Below, piece by piece: positions 1 through 9,522 of a stretch of DNA of 64,000 bases (positions are counted from its first letter, which is position 1; every line of letters starts with the position of its first letter). The stretch comes from Aliivibrio sp. S4MY1. Its GTDB lineage: Bacteria; Pseudomonadota; Gammaproteobacteria; Enterobacterales; Vibrionaceae. Where the stretch lies: NCBI RefSeq assembly GCF_028765545.1, contig NZ_JARACP010000006.1, positions 203,703 through 267,702 on the forward strand, read 5' to 3'. Under the pieces are notes generated by a model. It saw only the letters and a list, made by a program, of their open reading frames with translations. It was not told the origin of the DNA and searched no databases. A program made the position numbers and the translations under genes.

Positions 1-49
1 CAGTTTTTTGCTTTTATTCCAACCTAAATAATTGATAGGTAGGTAGTAT

Positions 50-685
50 TTAAATATCTGTTTTTTCTTTGAACTCACAGAGATCTTCTATCATGCAACT
101 GCCACAGCGAGGTTTACGTGCAATACAGGTATAACGACCGTGCAAAATAAGCCAGTGGTGTACATCAAGTTTGAACTCTTTAGGTACCACTTTGAGTAAT
201 TTCTTTTCTACGTCGTTAACGGTTTTTCCCATTGCCAGCTTTGTACGGTTAGAGACACGATAAATATGAGTATCTACCGCAATGGTTGGCCAACCAAAGG
301 CTGTATTTAGAACGACATTTGCCGTTTTGTGCCCAACACCAGGTAGAGCTTCTAGCGCGTCTTGATCTTCTGGGATCTCACTGTCATGAAGATCAATCAA
401 CATCTGGCAAGTCTTGATGACATTAACGGCTTTGGTATTAAATAAACCAATGGTTTTAATGTAAGTTTTTAATCCGTCAACGCCTAAGTCTAAGATTGCT
501 TGAGGCGTATTTGCAACAGGGTATAATTTACGCGTCGCTTTGTTTACGCTGACATCGGTAGCTTGTGCTGATAGCAAAACAGCGATCAATAATTCAAACG
601 GCGTAGACCATTCAAGCTCAGTTTGAGGATGTGGGTTATCGGCTTGTAAGCGTTCTAATATTTCTCGGCGTTTTACATTATTCAT
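50..685 (-). CDS. nth: Endonuclease III (DNA glycosylase/AP lyase)
   Basis: Base-excision-repair enzyme that removes oxidised pyrimidines and cleaves at the resulting abasic site. The 211-residue product has the helix-hairpin-helix LPGVGHKTANVV around residue 115, including the catalytic Lys. The Asp lies in VDTHIYRV. The C-terminal 4Fe-4S signature has spacing C-x6-C-x2-C-x5-C. Length and sequence follow E. coli Nth closely. I chose the ATG at 685, which matches the family N-terminus; a TTG at 694 would add three residues. It is the last gene of the rsx operon, 18 bp after rsxE, the standard arrangement in enterobacteria and vibrios. Identification is from recalled family sequence and motifs. 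Confidence 0.97.
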   Translation of the reverse strand: MNNVKRREILERLQADNPHPQTELEWSTPFELLIAVLLSAQATDVSVNKATRKLYPVANTPQAILDLGVDGLKTYIKTIGLFNTKAVNVIKTCQMLIDLHDSEIPEDQDALEALPGVGHKTANVVLNTAFGWPTIAVDTHIYRVSNRTKLAMGKTVNDVEKKLLKVVPKEFKLDVHHWLILHGRYTCIARKPRCGSCMIEDLCEFKEKTDI

Positions 686-703
686 ACCGCTCAATGTCCT
701 TAT

Positions 704-1390
704 TTATGATACTCGCGCGCGTTCAATTTTTTCTTTTTCTTGTTTTGGTTGACGATCCGCTAATTTTTTATCGATAACATTCTTTATCGCAATAAGAAAA
801 CCGACACCTAAGAAAGCGCCTGGTGGAAGCATGGCTAATAGGAAATGGCTATCGACATGAAATAGTTCAATACGTAATACTGTCGCCCAATCACCCAATA
901 ATAGATCCGCACCATCAAATAGCGTGCCGTTACCAAGTACTTCACGCATTGCTCCTAATAGGACAAGCACAGCTGTCATACCTAACCCCATCCATAACCC
1001 ATCAAAAGCCGCAGGTACAGGATCATTTTTAGAGGCGAAAGCTTCTGCACGACCGATGATAATACAGTTAGTTACGATAAGAGGAATAAAGATGCCCAGT
1101 GATAGATATAGACCATAAGCATATGCATTCATTAATAATTGAACACAGGTTACTAGTGAGGCAATAATCATCACAAAAACTGGGATACGGACTTCTTGTG
1201 GGATCCATTGGCGAACTAATGAAACAATTAAGTTAGATCCAATAAGAACTAAGGTGGTAGCAATACCTAATCCTAGCGCATTGGTTACCGTTGCCGAAAC
1301 CGCAAGTAAAGGACAAAGTCCCAGCAGCTGAACTAGGGCAGGGTTGTTATCCCATAAACCATTTTTGATTAGTTCTTTGTTAATTGCCAT
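704..1390 (-). CDS. rsxE: Rsx/Rnf electron transport complex subunit E
   Basis: Integral membrane subunit of the ion-translocating ferredoxin:NAD+ oxidoreductase type complex (Rnf, called Rsx in E. coli, where it keeps SoxR reduced). The 228-residue protein is hydrophobic with about six membrane segments. It carries the family hallmarks [20 protein letters not shown] near the N-terminus and [16 protein letters not shown] in the middle. The conserved Cys residues of these two stretches are thought to hold a membrane-embedded iron-sulfur centre shared with RsxA. The C-terminus is a charged cytoplasmic tail. Its ATG directly abuts the rsxG stop codon, consistent with translational coupling. Confidence 0.96.
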   Translation of the reverse strand: MAINKELIKNGLWDNNPALVQLLGLCPLLAVSATVTNALGLGIATTLVLIGSNLIVSLVRQWIPQEVRIPVFVMIIASLVTCVQLLMNAYAYGLYLSLGIFIPLIVTNCIIIGRAEAFASKNDPVPAAFDGLWMGLGMTAVLVLLGAMREVLGNGTLFDGADLLLGDWATVLRIELFHVDSHFLLAMLPPGAFLGVGFLIAIKNVIDKKLADRQPKQEKEKIERARVS

Positions 1391-2022
1391 TAGTTAGCCT
1401 CACAATTTAGAGGAAGAGTCTGCAACTCATCTTGATGTGTTTTATAGAACCATACCGCTTTTTTAACTGCTTTTACAACTGCGCGAGGTGTGATGGTTGC
1501 CCCTGTAAATTGATCAAATTGGCCCCCATCTTTTTGAACAGCCCAGCTTTTATCTTGAAAATTATCAACAGTTTTTCCTAAAAACGCATCAACCCATCGA
1601 GTGATACGAATATCTATTTTATCGCCTAAGCCCGGTGTTTCTTGATGGGACAGTACACGAACCCCTGTTACCATCGCATCAGAGTCGACACCAACAATAA
1701 TCTTAATTGCACCGCTATAACCATCTGGTGCAATAGCTTCTATAGCTGCACCTGAGTGCTTACCATTTAGTGACGCTAAATAAATAGGCATTGGTTGTTC
1801 AGTACCTAAAGCTTCTGGATTTTTAACTAAAATACAGGCTTTATAAAGCTCGTTGTCATGTTGTGCCTTTGGTACTACTTGATTAAGTGTAGACAGCAGT
1901 TGTTGTTGCTGCTGATAGGCAATTTGATCTTTTGTTAATGCAAAAGTAATGGTTACTAATGCTGTAGAAGCAATTGCAAAAAGCGCCAGAACAAGGCTGC
2001 TTTTTTTCATAGTATTAAGCAT
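1390..2022 (-). CDS. rsxG: Rsx/Rnf electron transport complex subunit G (FMN-binding)
   Basis: Periplasm-facing subunit anchored by one N-terminal membrane helix (about residues 5-25) and carrying a covalently bound FMN. The flavinylation motif is visible as [12 protein letters not shown] near residue 170, in which the second Thr of TGAT is the FMN attachment residue in characterised RnfG proteins. The upstream [14 protein letters not shown] region appears here as [14 protein letters not shown]. The open frame extends upstream to 2073, but the ATG at 2022 follows a good ribosome site (AAGGATAAG), lies just after the rsxD stop and matches the E. coli start, so it is preferred. The product is 210 residues. 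Confidence 0.95.
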   Translation of the reverse strand: MLNTMKKSSLVLALFAIASTALVTITFALTKDQIAYQQQQQLLSTLNQVVPKAQHDNELYKACILVKNPEALGTEQPMPIYLASLNGKHSGAAIEAIAPDGYSGAIKIIVGVDSDAMVTGVRVLSHQETPGLGDKIDIRITRWVDAFLGKTVDNFQDKSWAVQKDGGQFDQFTGATITPRAVVKAVKKAVWFYKTHQDELQTLPLNCEAN

Positions 2023-2026
2023 TGTC

Positions 2027-3082
2027 TTATCCTTTTTTATGGCCGTATGTTCTTGGTTTGGTGTAGTAATCAATCAAAGGAACACACATGTTGGTTAAGA
2101 GGACAGCGAAAGCCACGCCATCAGGGAAACCGCCCCAAGTACGGATGATATAAACTAATGCCCCAATAAGTGCACCATAATATAAGCGGCCTTTTGGTGT
2201 TGTTGCTGCCGATACGGGATCGGTAGCAATAAAGAAAGCCCCAAACATAGTGGCGCCAGAAAACAGGTTAAACAGTGGCGATGTTGCTGTATCTGGTGAA
2301 AATAGAGCAAATAAACTACTGATCACAAAGAGGCTAGCTAAAAAGCTGACAGGAATGTGCCAATGAATGACCCGTTGTTGTAGAAGGGAAAGGCCACCCA
2401 ATAAGAAGCCTATATTAACCCACAACCACCCTAATCCAGCAAAACCATTGAAGATAGGTGAAGATAAAACTTCAGAAGTCGTCAGTCCTGATTTTAATCC
2501 AGTTTTTAAGGTATCTAATGGGGTAGCCATTGTCATACCATCGACATTCATTGTTAATTGATGGACAGAAAAACCATCTTGACTTAACCCACTCAGGATC
2601 AACCATACTGAATCTGAAAAGCTAATCGTCTCTGTGAGCAATTCTTTGACGGGGAGCCAAGTTGTCATTTGTACAGGGAAAGATATCAATAAAACAACAT
2701 AGGCAGCCATTGCTGGATTAAATAGGTTTTGTCCTAACCCACCATATAGGTGCTTAGCAATAACAATAGCAAAAACAACACCAATAACAGTTACCCACCA
2801 AGGTGCCAGTGGTGGAATAGCAAGTGCCAGTAATAGACCTGTTAGTAGTGCACTATTATCACTAAGGTACGGTTTTAGTGGGCGCTTTCGACACTTTAAG
2901 ATGAAAGCTTCTGCCGAAATTGCTGTGATAATCGCAATAAATACCTGTAAGAAGGTGCCCCAACCAAAAAAGTAGGTTTGAGCAAGTAATCCAGGAATTG
3001 TTGCTAACGCCACCATTCTCATGATGGTTCTTGTGCTCTTTTTACTGTGGGCATGTGGTGAGCTAGTGATAAAAAAGGCCAC
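2027..3082 (-). CDS. rsxD: Rsx/Rnf electron transport complex subunit D (FMN-binding)
   Basis: Membrane subunit of the Rsx/Rnf complex, homologous to NqrB. The 351 residues contain around nine to ten hydrophobic segments. The covalent FMN site is recognisable as [21 protein letters not shown] near residue 275-290, with the SGAT Thr as attachment point. The segment [18 protein letters not shown] is another strong family signature. It sits 2 bp after rsxC and 4 bp before rsxG, so the genes are tightly coupled. The function (coupling electron transfer to ion movement or to SoxR reduction) is taken from family knowledge; the sequence does not show the coupling ion. Confidence 0.96.
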   Translation of the reverse strand: MAFFITSSPHAHSKKSTRTIMRMVALATIPGLLAQTYFFGWGTFLQVFIAIITAISAEAFILKCRKRPLKPYLSDNSALLTGLLLALAIPPLAPWWVTVIGVVFAIVIAKHLYGGLGQNLFNPAMAAYVVLLISFPVQMTTWLPVKELLTETISFSDSVWLILSGLSQDGFSVHQLTMNVDGMTMATPLDTLKTGLKSGLTTSEVLSSPIFNGFAGLGWLWVNIGFLLGGLSLLQQRVIHWHIPVSFLASLFVISSLFALFSPDTATSPLFNLFSGATMFGAFFIATDPVSAATTPKGRLYYGALIGALVYIIRTWGGFPDGVAFAVLLTNMCVPLIDYYTKPRTYGHKKG

Positions 3083-3084
3083 TT

Positions 3085-5322
3085 TTACTCTTCCTTATTG
3101 TTATTTTCTTGTGCTGCTTTGCGAGCTTTAGCACGTGCAATAGCAGCAGCGACGGCTGCTTTTTTCGGGTCTACTTTTTCTTCAGGTTCTTGAATTTCAA
3201 TATCTGCTTCAGTAGATGCTTCTGCTGTTTTCTCTGCTTGCGCCACTTTGCGGGCTTTAGCACGAGCAATGGCAGCAGCGACAGCCGCTTTTTTCGGGTC
3301 TACTTTTTCTTCAGGTTCTTGAATTTCAATATCTGCTTCGGTAGATGCTTCTGTTGTTTCCTCTGCTTGCGCCACTTTGCGAGCTTTAGCGCGAGCAATG
3401 GCAGCAGCGACAACCGCTTTTTTCGGGTCTACTTTTTCTTCAGAACCTTGAGTTTCAATATTCGGTTCAGTCGATGTTTCTGTTGTTTCTTCTGCTTGTG
3501 CCGCTTTGCGAGCTTTAGCGCGAGCAATGGCAGCTGCAACGGCATCTTTTTTACCTGAAGTCTCTGGAGCGTCTTGTGATTCTTGATTTTCAGTAGCAAG
3601 TTTGGCTTTTCTTTCTCGCGCTTGCTGTTTACGCTCTTCACGTAATTTCATCATCTCAGAGTTATCTGGCTCGTCAGAATTAGCTTTTGCGGCTTCTGCT
3701 TGTTTGGCTTTAGCACGAGCAATGGCAGCTGCAACTGCTGGTTTTGGTGCTGCAACACCTGACTCTGCAGCGGCTTTTTGCGCTTTTACTCTTGCGATAG
3801 CCGCTGCGATAGCATCGTTTCCTGAACTATCAGGCTTTTCTGCTTTCATTTCTTTACGACGATTTTCTGCAGCAAGCTTAAATTTGTTTTCACGCTCTAA
3901 TTTATCACGCTCCATTCGAGCATTTTTTTCTTCAAATCGAACTTTTGCACGATCTGCTGACAATGCATCTTGCTTGCGAGCGTATATTTCAGACTTTGCT
4001 TGGCGATAATATTGTACTAATGGAATTTCACTTGGACAGACATACGCACAGGCACCACACTCAATACAATCAGATAAATTATATTCTTCACATTTATCAA
4101 ACTCTTCTGATTTGGCATACCAGTACAGCTGTTGAGGCAGTAATGAAGAAGGACAAGCATCAGCACAGCTACTGCATCGAATACAGGCCATTTCATGATT
4201 ATAAAGAGGGAGCTCTTTTCTATCTGGGGTAATAATGCAGTTGGTGATTTTAGTGATTGGGATCTGTTGATGAGGCAGAGTAAAGCCCATCAGTGAGCCT
4301 CCCATAATAATACGAGGGTGCTTTTTATCTGCGTTATAACCGACAATATCCATTAGATACTGAACATTTGTTCCTAAGCGAACCCAATAATTACCAGGGT
4401 TATCAATACTATTACCAGTAAGAGTAACAACACGCTCAATCAGAGGCTCTGCATTACAAATAGCACGTTTAACCGCAAAAATAGTGCCCACGTTTTGCAT
4501 AATAACGCCAACATCAGTTGAGCGTCCGTTAGCGGGAACTTCTTTGCCAGTTAGAATCTTAACCAGTTGACGTGAACTGCCTGATGGGTACTTTGTTGGA
4601 ATGACACGAATGAGAATATTATCGTGTTCTGACACTTCCGCATTGAGTACTTTTATTGCATCAGGCTTATTGTCCTCAATAGCAATAATGACTAATTTAG
4701 GCGTTAATATGTGCTGTAAGATTTTAATACCAGTAACGATTTCACTCGCATAATCTTGCATTAAACGATCATCAGCCGTGATGTATGGCTCACATTCCGC
4801 AGCATTGATGATTAAAATATCAGCTTTGCCGACACCACTCTGTAATTTACGGCTAGTAGGGAAGCCTGCGCCTCCCATACCTGAAATACCTGATTGACGA
4901 ATACGCTCAATAAGATCGATAGGATCTTCATTTAAAAAATCAGTAATTGGTTCACGATTATCAAGCCATTGATCATTGCCATCGGTTTCTATAACAATAC
5001 AAAGATCGGTTAAGCCTGATGGATGAGCGACTGTACGTGGTTCTATCGCGACAATTTTACCAGAGGTTGGGGCATGAATGGGCACACACATAGCAATATT
5101 ACCTTGTGTGAGCGGTTGGCCTTTTAATACGCTTTGACCAACAGTAACAAGAATGTCACCTTTACCACCAATATGTTGCTTTAGTGGCAAGACTAACTCA
5201 GAAGGGAGTCCTGCTTGCTGAATTGCGTTACGTGTAGAGATAACTTTATTTTCAGCGGGATGGATACCACCATGAAAATCCCAAAGTTGACCCTGTTTAA
5301 TTTTCTCGATAATGGACAACAT
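3085..5322 (-). CDS. rsxC: Rsx/Rnf electron transport complex subunit C
   Basis: Cytoplasmic NADH/FMN-binding subunit (NqrF/complex I 51-kDa-like fold) with two 4Fe-4S clusters. In order: a biotinyl-lipoyl-like N-terminal domain (GGIHPAENK, residues 18-26), the nucleotide/FMN domain with [16 protein letters not shown] around 145, a SLBB-like region, and the ferredoxin motifs [12 protein letters not shown] and [12 protein letters not shown] around 380-430. After residue ~440 the protein becomes a long charged Lys/Glu/Ala-rich tail of about 300 residues that ends in 43-residue tandem repeats. This tail is typical of gamma-proteobacterial RsxC but varies in length. The total is 745 residues, close to E. 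coli (740). Two bp separate it from rsxD and three from rsxB. Confidence 0.96.
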   Translation of the reverse strand: MLSIIEKIKQGQLWDFHGGIHPAENKVISTRNAIQQAGLPSELVLPLKQHIGGKGDILVTVGQSVLKGQPLTQGNIAMCVPIHAPTSGKIVAIEPRTVAHPSGLTDLCIVIETDGNDQWLDNREPITDFLNEDPIDLIERIRQSGISGMGGAGFPTSRKLQSGVGKADILIINAAECEPYITADDRLMQDYASEIVTGIKILQHILTPKLVIIAIEDNKPDAIKVLNAEVSEHDNILIRVIPTKYPSGSSRQLVKILTGKEVPANGRSTDVGVIMQNVGTIFAVKRAICNAEPLIERVVTLTGNSIDNPGNYWVRLGTNVQYLMDIVGYNADKKHPRIIMGGSLMGFTLPHQQIPITKITNCIITPDRKELPLYNHEMACIRCSSCADACPSSLLPQQLYWYAKSEEFDKCEEYNLSDCIECGACAYVCPSEIPLVQYYRQAKSEIYARKQDALSADRAKVRFEEKNARMERDKLERENKFKLAAENRRKEMKAEKPDSSGNDAIAAAIARVKAQKAAAESGVAAPKPAVAAAIARAKAKQAEAAKANSDEPDNSEMMKLREERKQQARERKAKLATENQESQDAPETSGKKDAVAAAIARAKARKAAQAEETTETSTEPNIETQGSEEKVDPKKAVVAAAIARAKARKVAQAEETTEASTEADIEIQEPEEKVDPKKAAVAAAIARAKARKVAQAEKTAEASTEADIEIQEPEEKVDPKKAAVAAAIARAKARKAAQENNNKEE
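3112..3560 (-). repeat. 129-bp tandem repeats in the rsxC tail
   Basis: The 3' end of rsxC is built from direct repeats with a period of exactly 129 bp (43 codons). The landmark TTTTTCGGGT recurs at 3161, 3290 and 3419. Each unit encodes a Lys-Lys-Ala plus [11 protein letters not shown] core followed by an acidic Glu/Thr-rich linker. Three units are nearly identical at the DNA level, and a more divergent one precedes them in the reading direction. The period keeps the frame, so gain or loss of a unit changes only the tail length. Confidence 0.95.
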
Positions 5323-5325
5323 GGG

Positions 5326-5907
5326 TTACTGCTCCGATGCTTGAGAAGGCTTATCTGCCGGAAGATTAACAACAGGGATACTTTGTAAGTCCCATTTCCA
5401 GTTATCAGGCGTTGTGCTGACAGGTATCATTTCAATACAGTCGGTTGGACATGGAGCAACACACAAATCACAGCCGGTACATTCGGCTTCAATAACGGTG
5501 TGTAATGCTTTTGTTCCTCCCACGATAGCGTCAACTGGGCAGGCTTGAATACACTTAGTACAACCAATGCACATGTCTTCATGAATGAAGGCTATTTTTT
5601 TTACATTCACAACATCATCGTCTGAGGTTGGAACATCAACTCCCATAAGATCGGCAAGCTTTTCGATCGTTGCTTGACCGCCGGGAGGACATTTATTGAT
5701 GATGTCTCCATTAGCAATGGCTTCAGCATAAGGCTTACAGCCAGGGTAACCACATTGACCACATTGGGTTTGGGGAAGAATGGCATCAATCTGTTCAACA
5801 ATCGGATCGGATTCAACTTTAAATTTGATTGACGCAAAGCCTAGTATCAAACCAAATACTAAGGCGAGTGCGGCAATAGCAATAACAGCAATAAGAATTG
5901 AACTCAT
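5326..5907 (-). CDS. rsxB: Rsx/Rnf electron transport complex subunit B (ferredoxin-type)
   Basis: Polyferredoxin subunit that passes electrons into the membrane part of the complex. Residues 1-30 form a membrane anchor. [10 protein letters not shown] motif around residue 50 starts the four-Cys 4Fe-4S domain, and two ferredoxin motifs follow: [12 protein letters not shown] and [12 protein letters not shown]. The product is 193 residues, matching the family. The start codon ATG lies 2 bp after the rsxA stop. Genes A-B-C-D-G-E-nth are in the canonical order, so a single transcript from upstream of rsxA is expected. Confidence 0.97.
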   Translation of the reverse strand: MSSILIAVIAIAALALVFGLILGFASIKFKVESDPIVEQIDAILPQTQCGQCGYPGCKPYAEAIANGDIINKCPPGGQATIEKLADLMGVDVPTSDDDVVNVKKIAFIHEDMCIGCTKCIQACPVDAIVGGTKALHTVIEAECTGCDLCVAPCPTDCIEMIPVSTTPDNWKWDLQSIPVVNLPADKPSQASEQ

Positions 5908-5909
5908 GT

Positions 5910-6491
5910 TTATAATTTCACTAAACCAGTAAAGCCCATAAAGGCCAAAGACATTAAGCCTGCAGTGATCATAGCAATAGAAGCGCCTTTAAAAGGAAGG
6001 GGCACATCGGCTGCTGCAATTCGTTCACGCATAGCAGAAAAGAGAATGAGTACTAATGAAAAACCAACGGCTGCACCAAAACCATAAATAATAGACTCAA
6101 TGAAATTATGATTTTCAGTGACATTAAGCAATGCAACACCAAGAACGGCACAGTTAGTCGTGATTAACGGAAGAAAAATACCAAGAACACGATATAAAGT
6201 AGGACTGGTTTTATGCACGACCATTTCGGTGAATTGAACAACAACGGCGATCACAAGTATGAAACTCATGGTTCGTAAATATTCGATGCCAAGAGGCGCT
6301 AAAATGTAGGTTTCAACAAGATACGAACATACTGAAGCGAGCGTTAGGACAAAAGTTGTCGCAAGCCCCATTCCAATTGCACTTTCCAGTTTTTTAGATA
6401 CGCCCATAAATGGACAAAGACCTAAAAACTTAACCAGTACAAAGTTGTTCACTAAAACAGTACCAACAAGTAGTAACAGATACTCAGTCAT
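5910..6491 (-). CDS. rsxA: Rsx/Rnf electron transport complex subunit A
   Basis: First gene of the rsx operon. It encodes a 193-residue six-helix membrane protein paralogous to RsxE. The N-terminal [19 protein letters not shown] and the central [15 protein letters not shown] are the diagnostic half-motifs whose Cys residues face each other in the membrane and bind iron in the related Nqr/Rnf complexes. The terminal residues and length agree with E. coli RsxA. The promoter should lie in the roughly 100 bp between this ATG and the tRNA-Asn terminator; I could not identify a convincing -35/-10 pair there. Confidence 0.97.
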   Translation of the reverse strand: MTEYLLLLVGTVLVNNFVLVKFLGLCPFMGVSKKLESAIGMGLATTFVLTLASVCSYLVETYILAPLGIEYLRTMSFILVIAVVVQFTEMVVHKTSPTLYRVLGIFLPLITTNCAVLGVALLNVTENHNFIESIIYGFGAAVGFSLVLILFSAMRERIAAADVPLPFKGASIAMITAGLMSLAFMGFTGLVKL

Positions 6492-6597
6492 GCCAATGAT
6501 TTTTATGATAATAGATGATCTGGTTATTATCGGCCTTTAAGCGCGTGATAACAACCTTAGAAAGAATAGGTTTTTAAATTTTAGGTGAAAAATAGAC

Positions 6598-6629
6598 AAA
6601 AAAAAGCCTCGTCATTTAGACAAGGCTTT
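6598..6629 (-). terminator. Rho-independent terminator of tRNA-Asn
   Basis: On the minus strand an AAAGCCTTG / CGAGGCTTT-type stem is followed by a run of T. It sits directly downstream of the tRNA-Asn CCA end and upstream of rsxA, so it separates the two units. Confidence 0.8.
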
Positions 6630-6635
6630 AGAATT

Positions 6636-6711
6636 TGGCTCCCTTTGCTGGACTTGAACCAGCGACATACGGATTAACAGTCCGGCGTTCTACCAACTGA
6701 ACTAAAAGGGA
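6636..6711 (-). tRNA. tRNA-Asn (GTT anticodon)
   Basis: A 76-nt tRNA with encoded CCA. The acceptor arms TCCCTTT and AAAGGGA pair, the D-loop (AGTTCAGTTGGTAGA) and T-arm GGTTCAAGTCC are standard, and the anticodon loop is CTGTTAA with anticodon GTT. It is a single-gene unit between rsxA and uvrB with its own promoter and terminator. Confidence 0.98.
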
Positions 6712-6728
6712 ATCGTTGTACGGCAGTG

Positions 6729-6757
6729 ATATTAGCTACTCAAAAATAAACTGTCAA
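6729..6757 (-). promoter_or_regulatory. Sigma-70 promoter of tRNA-Asn
   Basis: On the minus strand TTGACA (6757-6752) and TAATAT (6734-6729) are separated by exactly 17 bp and lie about 18 bp upstream of the mature tRNA 5' end. This is a near-perfect housekeeping promoter. Confidence 0.85.
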
Positions 6758-7190
6758 TAGCGATAGAAGAGAAAAAATCATTTGATCATTTTATCGACAG
6801 AAAGATTATTTTGCATAAAAATTTATTGACATCAACGCGAGACTATATTTATCAATGCTTGTGGGTAGTTATCCACTAAAACTGTGGATAAGTGTGTTAA
6901 TGAAACTATATTAACTCTAGAAAAGCCAGATATATCGGGCTTCTCAAGGAGTAGTCTCTATTAGATAGCTTGCTTTGTATTCATTAAATCAATAACTTAA
7001 AAGAGGGTTGTTTTTTGATTATACAAATTGATTAATATTTAAACGCAAGGTGGTTTTTGGTGGTGTTCTGTCTATATTTTAATCGGTATTGGGGAAAACT
7101 TTTCTCATTAAAGAGTTTATATAAATCCGTAGATGGATTTGGTAGGGTATGCTCTTCTTAATATCATCGAGTCAATCTGGAGTGCTCATC
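6758..7190 (+). other. uvrB upstream region
   Basis: About 430 bp without a credible gene between the tRNA-Asn promoter and uvrB. It holds an inverted pair of DnaA-box sequences (6869-6891, listed separately). I looked for a LexA box of the form CTGT-N8-ACAG, expected for uvrB in E. coli, and saw no good match. The uvrB promoter itself was not located with confidence. Confidence 0.5.
6869..6891. promoter_or_regulatory. Inverted pair of DnaA boxes upstream of uvrB
   Basis: TTATCCACT on the plus strand (6869-6877) faces TTATCCACA on the minus strand (6891-6883), so the core TTATCCAC / GTGGATAA is a perfect inverted repeat with a short spacer. The minus-strand copy equals the high-affinity DnaA box. 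A DnaA site in the uvrB promoter region is described for E. coli, which supports a regulatory rather than an origin role. Binding is inferred. Confidence 0.6.
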
Positions 7191-9221
7191 ATGGCTAATG
7201 CGTATGAATTAATTTCCAATTATCAGCCTGCAGGAGATCAGCCTGAAGCCATTAAAACCTTAAGTGAAGGGTTAGAGAATGGTTTAGCCCATCAAACCTT
7301 ATTAGGGGTAACAGGTTCTGGTAAAACATTTACGTTAGCAAATGTGATTGCTCAATCAGGGCGACCAACAGTAATTATGGCTCATAATAAAACATTAGCC
7401 GCTCAACTGTATGGTGAAATGAAGGCATTTTTTCCAAATAATGCGGTGGAGTACTTTGTCTCTTATTTTGATTATTATCAGCCAGAAGCTTATGTACCAA
7501 CAACAGATACCTTTATTGAAAAAGATTCTTCAGTAAATGAGCATATTGAGCAAATGCGTCTTTCTGCAACTAAAGCTCTTTTAGAGCGTAAAGATGCCAT
7601 TATTATCGCTTCGGTTTCCGCTATTTATGGTCTTGGTGATCCTCAAGCGTATTTAAGCATGATGCTTCATTTGCGACGTGGCGATGTCGTTAACCAGAGA
7701 GACATCTTACGTCGTTTGGCTGAACTGCAATATAAACGTAACGACATGGCCTTTGAGCGCGGTACTTTTCGTGTTCGTGGTGAAGTTCTTGATGTTTTTC
7801 CTGCCGAATCTGAACATGAAGCTATTCGCATTGAATTATTTGATGATGAAGTAGAGCGTATTAGTAAATTTGATCCATTAACAGGTTCTATCATTACTAA
7901 AGATATGCCTCGTTGTACTATCTATCCTAAAACGCATTATGTAACACCAAGAGAAAAAGTATTAGAGGCCATTGAACAAATAAAGATAGATCTTGCTGTG
8001 CGTCAAAAAGAATTATTAGCGAATAATAAATTAGTAGAAGAGCAGCGTATTACGCAGCGAACTCAGTTTGATATTGAAATGATGAACGAGTTGGGTTTCT
8101 GCTCTGGTATTGAAAACTATTCACGTTATTTAAGCGGCCGTCCAGAAGGAGAAGCACCTCCGACCTTATTTGATTATCTTCCAGATGATGGATTATTAAT
8201 TATCGATGAATCGCATATTACGGTTTCGCAAATTGGAGCCATGTATAAAGGCGACCGCTCGCGAAAAGAAAACTTAGTCGAGTACGGGTTCAGGCTTCCT
8301 TCTGCATTAGACAATCGACCTATGCGTTTTGATGAGTTTGAAGCATTGGCACCACAAACAATCTATGTATCAGCAACGCCGGGCAATTATGAAATTGAAA
8401 AATCTGGCGGTGAAATTGCGGAACAAGTAGTTCGCCCAACAGGTCTTCTTGACCCACTCATTGAAGTTCGCCCAGTAGCAACACAGGTAGATGATTTATT
8501 ATCCGAAATACGACTTCGAACAAAAGTGGGTGAGCGAGTATTAGTGACTACTCTGACTAAGCGTATGGCGGAAGATTTAACTGAGTATCTAGATGAGCAT
8601 GGCGTGAAGGTACGATATTTACACTCTGATATAGATACTGTTGAGCGAGTCGAGATCATTCGTGATTTGCGTTTAGGTAAGTTTGATGTGCTGGTTGGTA
8701 TTAACTTGTTACGTGAAGGCTTAGATATGCCAGAAGTCTCTCTTGTTGCGATTCTAGATGCAGATAAAGAAGGCTTTTTACGTTCAGAGCGCTCGTTGAT
8801 CCAAACGATTGGCCGTGCTGCTCGTAACTTAGAGGGCAAGGCGATTTTATATGCGGATAGAATCACAGGTTCAATGGAAAAAGCCATTGGAGAAACAGAA
8901 AGAAGACGGGAAAAACAAATTCTACATAACAAGGCGTTAGGTATTGTACCAACAGCACTGAAAAAAGACGTAGCGGATATTCTTGAACTTGGGGATATGA
9001 CTAAGAATAAGCGTAAGGTGGTGGCACCGAAAATGAAGTTATCTGAGGTGGCTGAAGAAGGAGCGAATTACCTGTCAATGACACCACAGCAACTAGAAAA
9101 AGAAGTGCAAAAACTAGAAACTAAGATGTATCAACACGCAAAAGATCTGGAGTTTGAATTGGCCGCACAAGTAAGAGATGAAATAGATGTATTAAAAAAA
9201 CAATTTATCTCAAATGGTTAG
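7191..9221 (+). CDS. uvrB: Excinuclease ABC subunit B
   Basis: Damage-verification helicase of nucleotide excision repair, acting with UvrA and UvrC. Visible features: Walker [11 protein letters not shown] near residue 40, the beta-hairpin region [16 protein letters not shown] near 95 that clamps the DNA, helicase motifs DESH and SATPG, the motif VI region QTIGRAARN near 540, and a C-terminal UVR domain ([21 protein letters not shown]) that binds UvrC. The frame is open from 7149, but the ATG at 7191 gives the family N-terminus and 676 residues (E. coli 673) and follows GGAG. It is convergent with qrr1; the shared hairpin at 9258-9286 may end both transcripts. Confidence 0.97.
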   Translation: MANAYELISNYQPAGDQPEAIKTLSEGLENGLAHQTLLGVTGSGKTFTLANVIAQSGRPTVIMAHNKTLAAQLYGEMKAFFPNNAVEYFVSYFDYYQPEAYVPTTDTFIEKDSSVNEHIEQMRLSATKALLERKDAIIIASVSAIYGLGDPQAYLSMMLHLRRGDVVNQRDILRRLAELQYKRNDMAFERGTFRVRGEVLDVFPAESEHEAIRIELFDDEVERISKFDPLTGSIITKDMPRCTIYPKTHYVTPREKVLEAIEQIKIDLAVRQKELLANNKLVEEQRITQRTQFDIEMMNELGFCSGIENYSRYLSGRPEGEAPPTLFDYLPDDGLLIIDESHITVSQIGAMYKGDRSRKENLVEYGFRLPSALDNRPMRFDEFEALAPQTIYVSATPGNYEIEKSGGEIAEQVVRPTGLLDPLIEVRPVATQVDDLLSEIRLRTKVGERVLVTTLTKRMAEDLTEYLDEHGVKVRYLHSDIDTVERVEIIRDLRLGKFDVLVGINLLREGLDMPEVSLVAILDADKEGFLRSERSLIQTIGRAARNLEGKAILYADRITGSMEKAIGETERRREKQILHNKALGIVPTALKKDVADILELGDMTKNKRKVVAPKMKLSEVAEEGANYLSMTPQQLEKEVQKLETKMYQHAKDLEFELAAQVRDEIDVLKKQFISNG

Positions 9222-9250
9222 TGATAGTTTTGTAAATAGGGATTTTGGGC

Positions 9251-9356
9251 AAAAAAGAAGCCAACCGCAATGTCCCGGTTGGCTTTATTGTTCATGTGAA
9301 AGTAAATTTCACTAACAACGTCAGTTGGCTAGGTGACCCTTTGGCTTAAAGGGTCA
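9251..9356 (-). ncRNA. qrr1: Qrr1 quorum-regulatory small RNA
   Basis: Hfq-dependent sRNA that base-pairs with quorum-sensing mRNAs; in A. fischeri it represses litR at low cell density. Read on the minus strand, the RNA starts TGACCCTT..., forms a first hairpin with AAGGGTCA, and contains the conserved Qrr core CTAGCCAACTGACGTTGTTA followed by GTGAA. It ends in a GCCAACCG / CGGTTGGC terminator stem with a six-T run. It is about 106 nt long and lies between uvrB and luxO, as in other vibrios. The 5' end is set by the -24/-12 promoter 12 bp upstream. Confidence 0.95.
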
Positions 9357-9366
9357 CTATACATAT

Positions 9367-9383
9367 AGCAGGTAGCGTGCCAA
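9367..9383 (-). promoter_or_regulatory. Sigma-54 (-24/-12) promoter of qrr1
   Basis: On the minus strand the sequence TTGGCACGCTACCTGCT matches the RpoN consensus TGGCAC-N5-TTGC. Its GC at -12 is 12 bp from the predicted qrr1 start at 9356. LuxO is a sigma-54 activator, so promoter and activator fit together. Confidence 0.9.
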
Positions 9384-9443
9384 CTTTTTTAACAGCAAAA
9401 AGTGGACTCTCAGGTCTAAAAAATAAACAAAATAACTAAATTT

Positions 9444-9491
9444 TTGCATTTTGCGATTTGATATTCGCATTTTGAAATTGCATAATGCGAA
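9444..9491. promoter_or_regulatory. LuxO-binding upstream activating sites
   Basis: Two near-palindromes, TTGCATTTTGCGA (9444-9456) and TTGCATAATGCGAA (9478-9491), agree with the LuxO site TTGCA-W3-TGCAA. A weaker half-match, TTCGCATTTTGAA, lies between them at 9464-9476. They are 60-110 bp upstream of the qrr1 -24 element, normal for enhancer binding, and immediately upstream of luxO, so they may also autoregulate luxO. Confidence 0.8.
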
Positions 9492-9522
9492 TATTGTGTT
9501 TTTTGTTACTTAATGGTGGCTC

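Noticed and set aside
3109..3558. 149-codon frame on the plus strand opposite rsxC
   Set aside because: It is the antisense shadow of the rsxC tandem repeats, Cys/Phe-rich and repetitive, with no ribosome site.
7030..7190. LexA box for uvrB
   Set aside because: Candidates such as CTGTCTATATTTTAATCGG lack the second half ACAG, so none is supportable.
8387..8932. 181-codon frame antisense to uvrB
   Set aside because: uvrB is unambiguous; the antisense frame is Ser/Arg-rich low-complexity sequence without family features.
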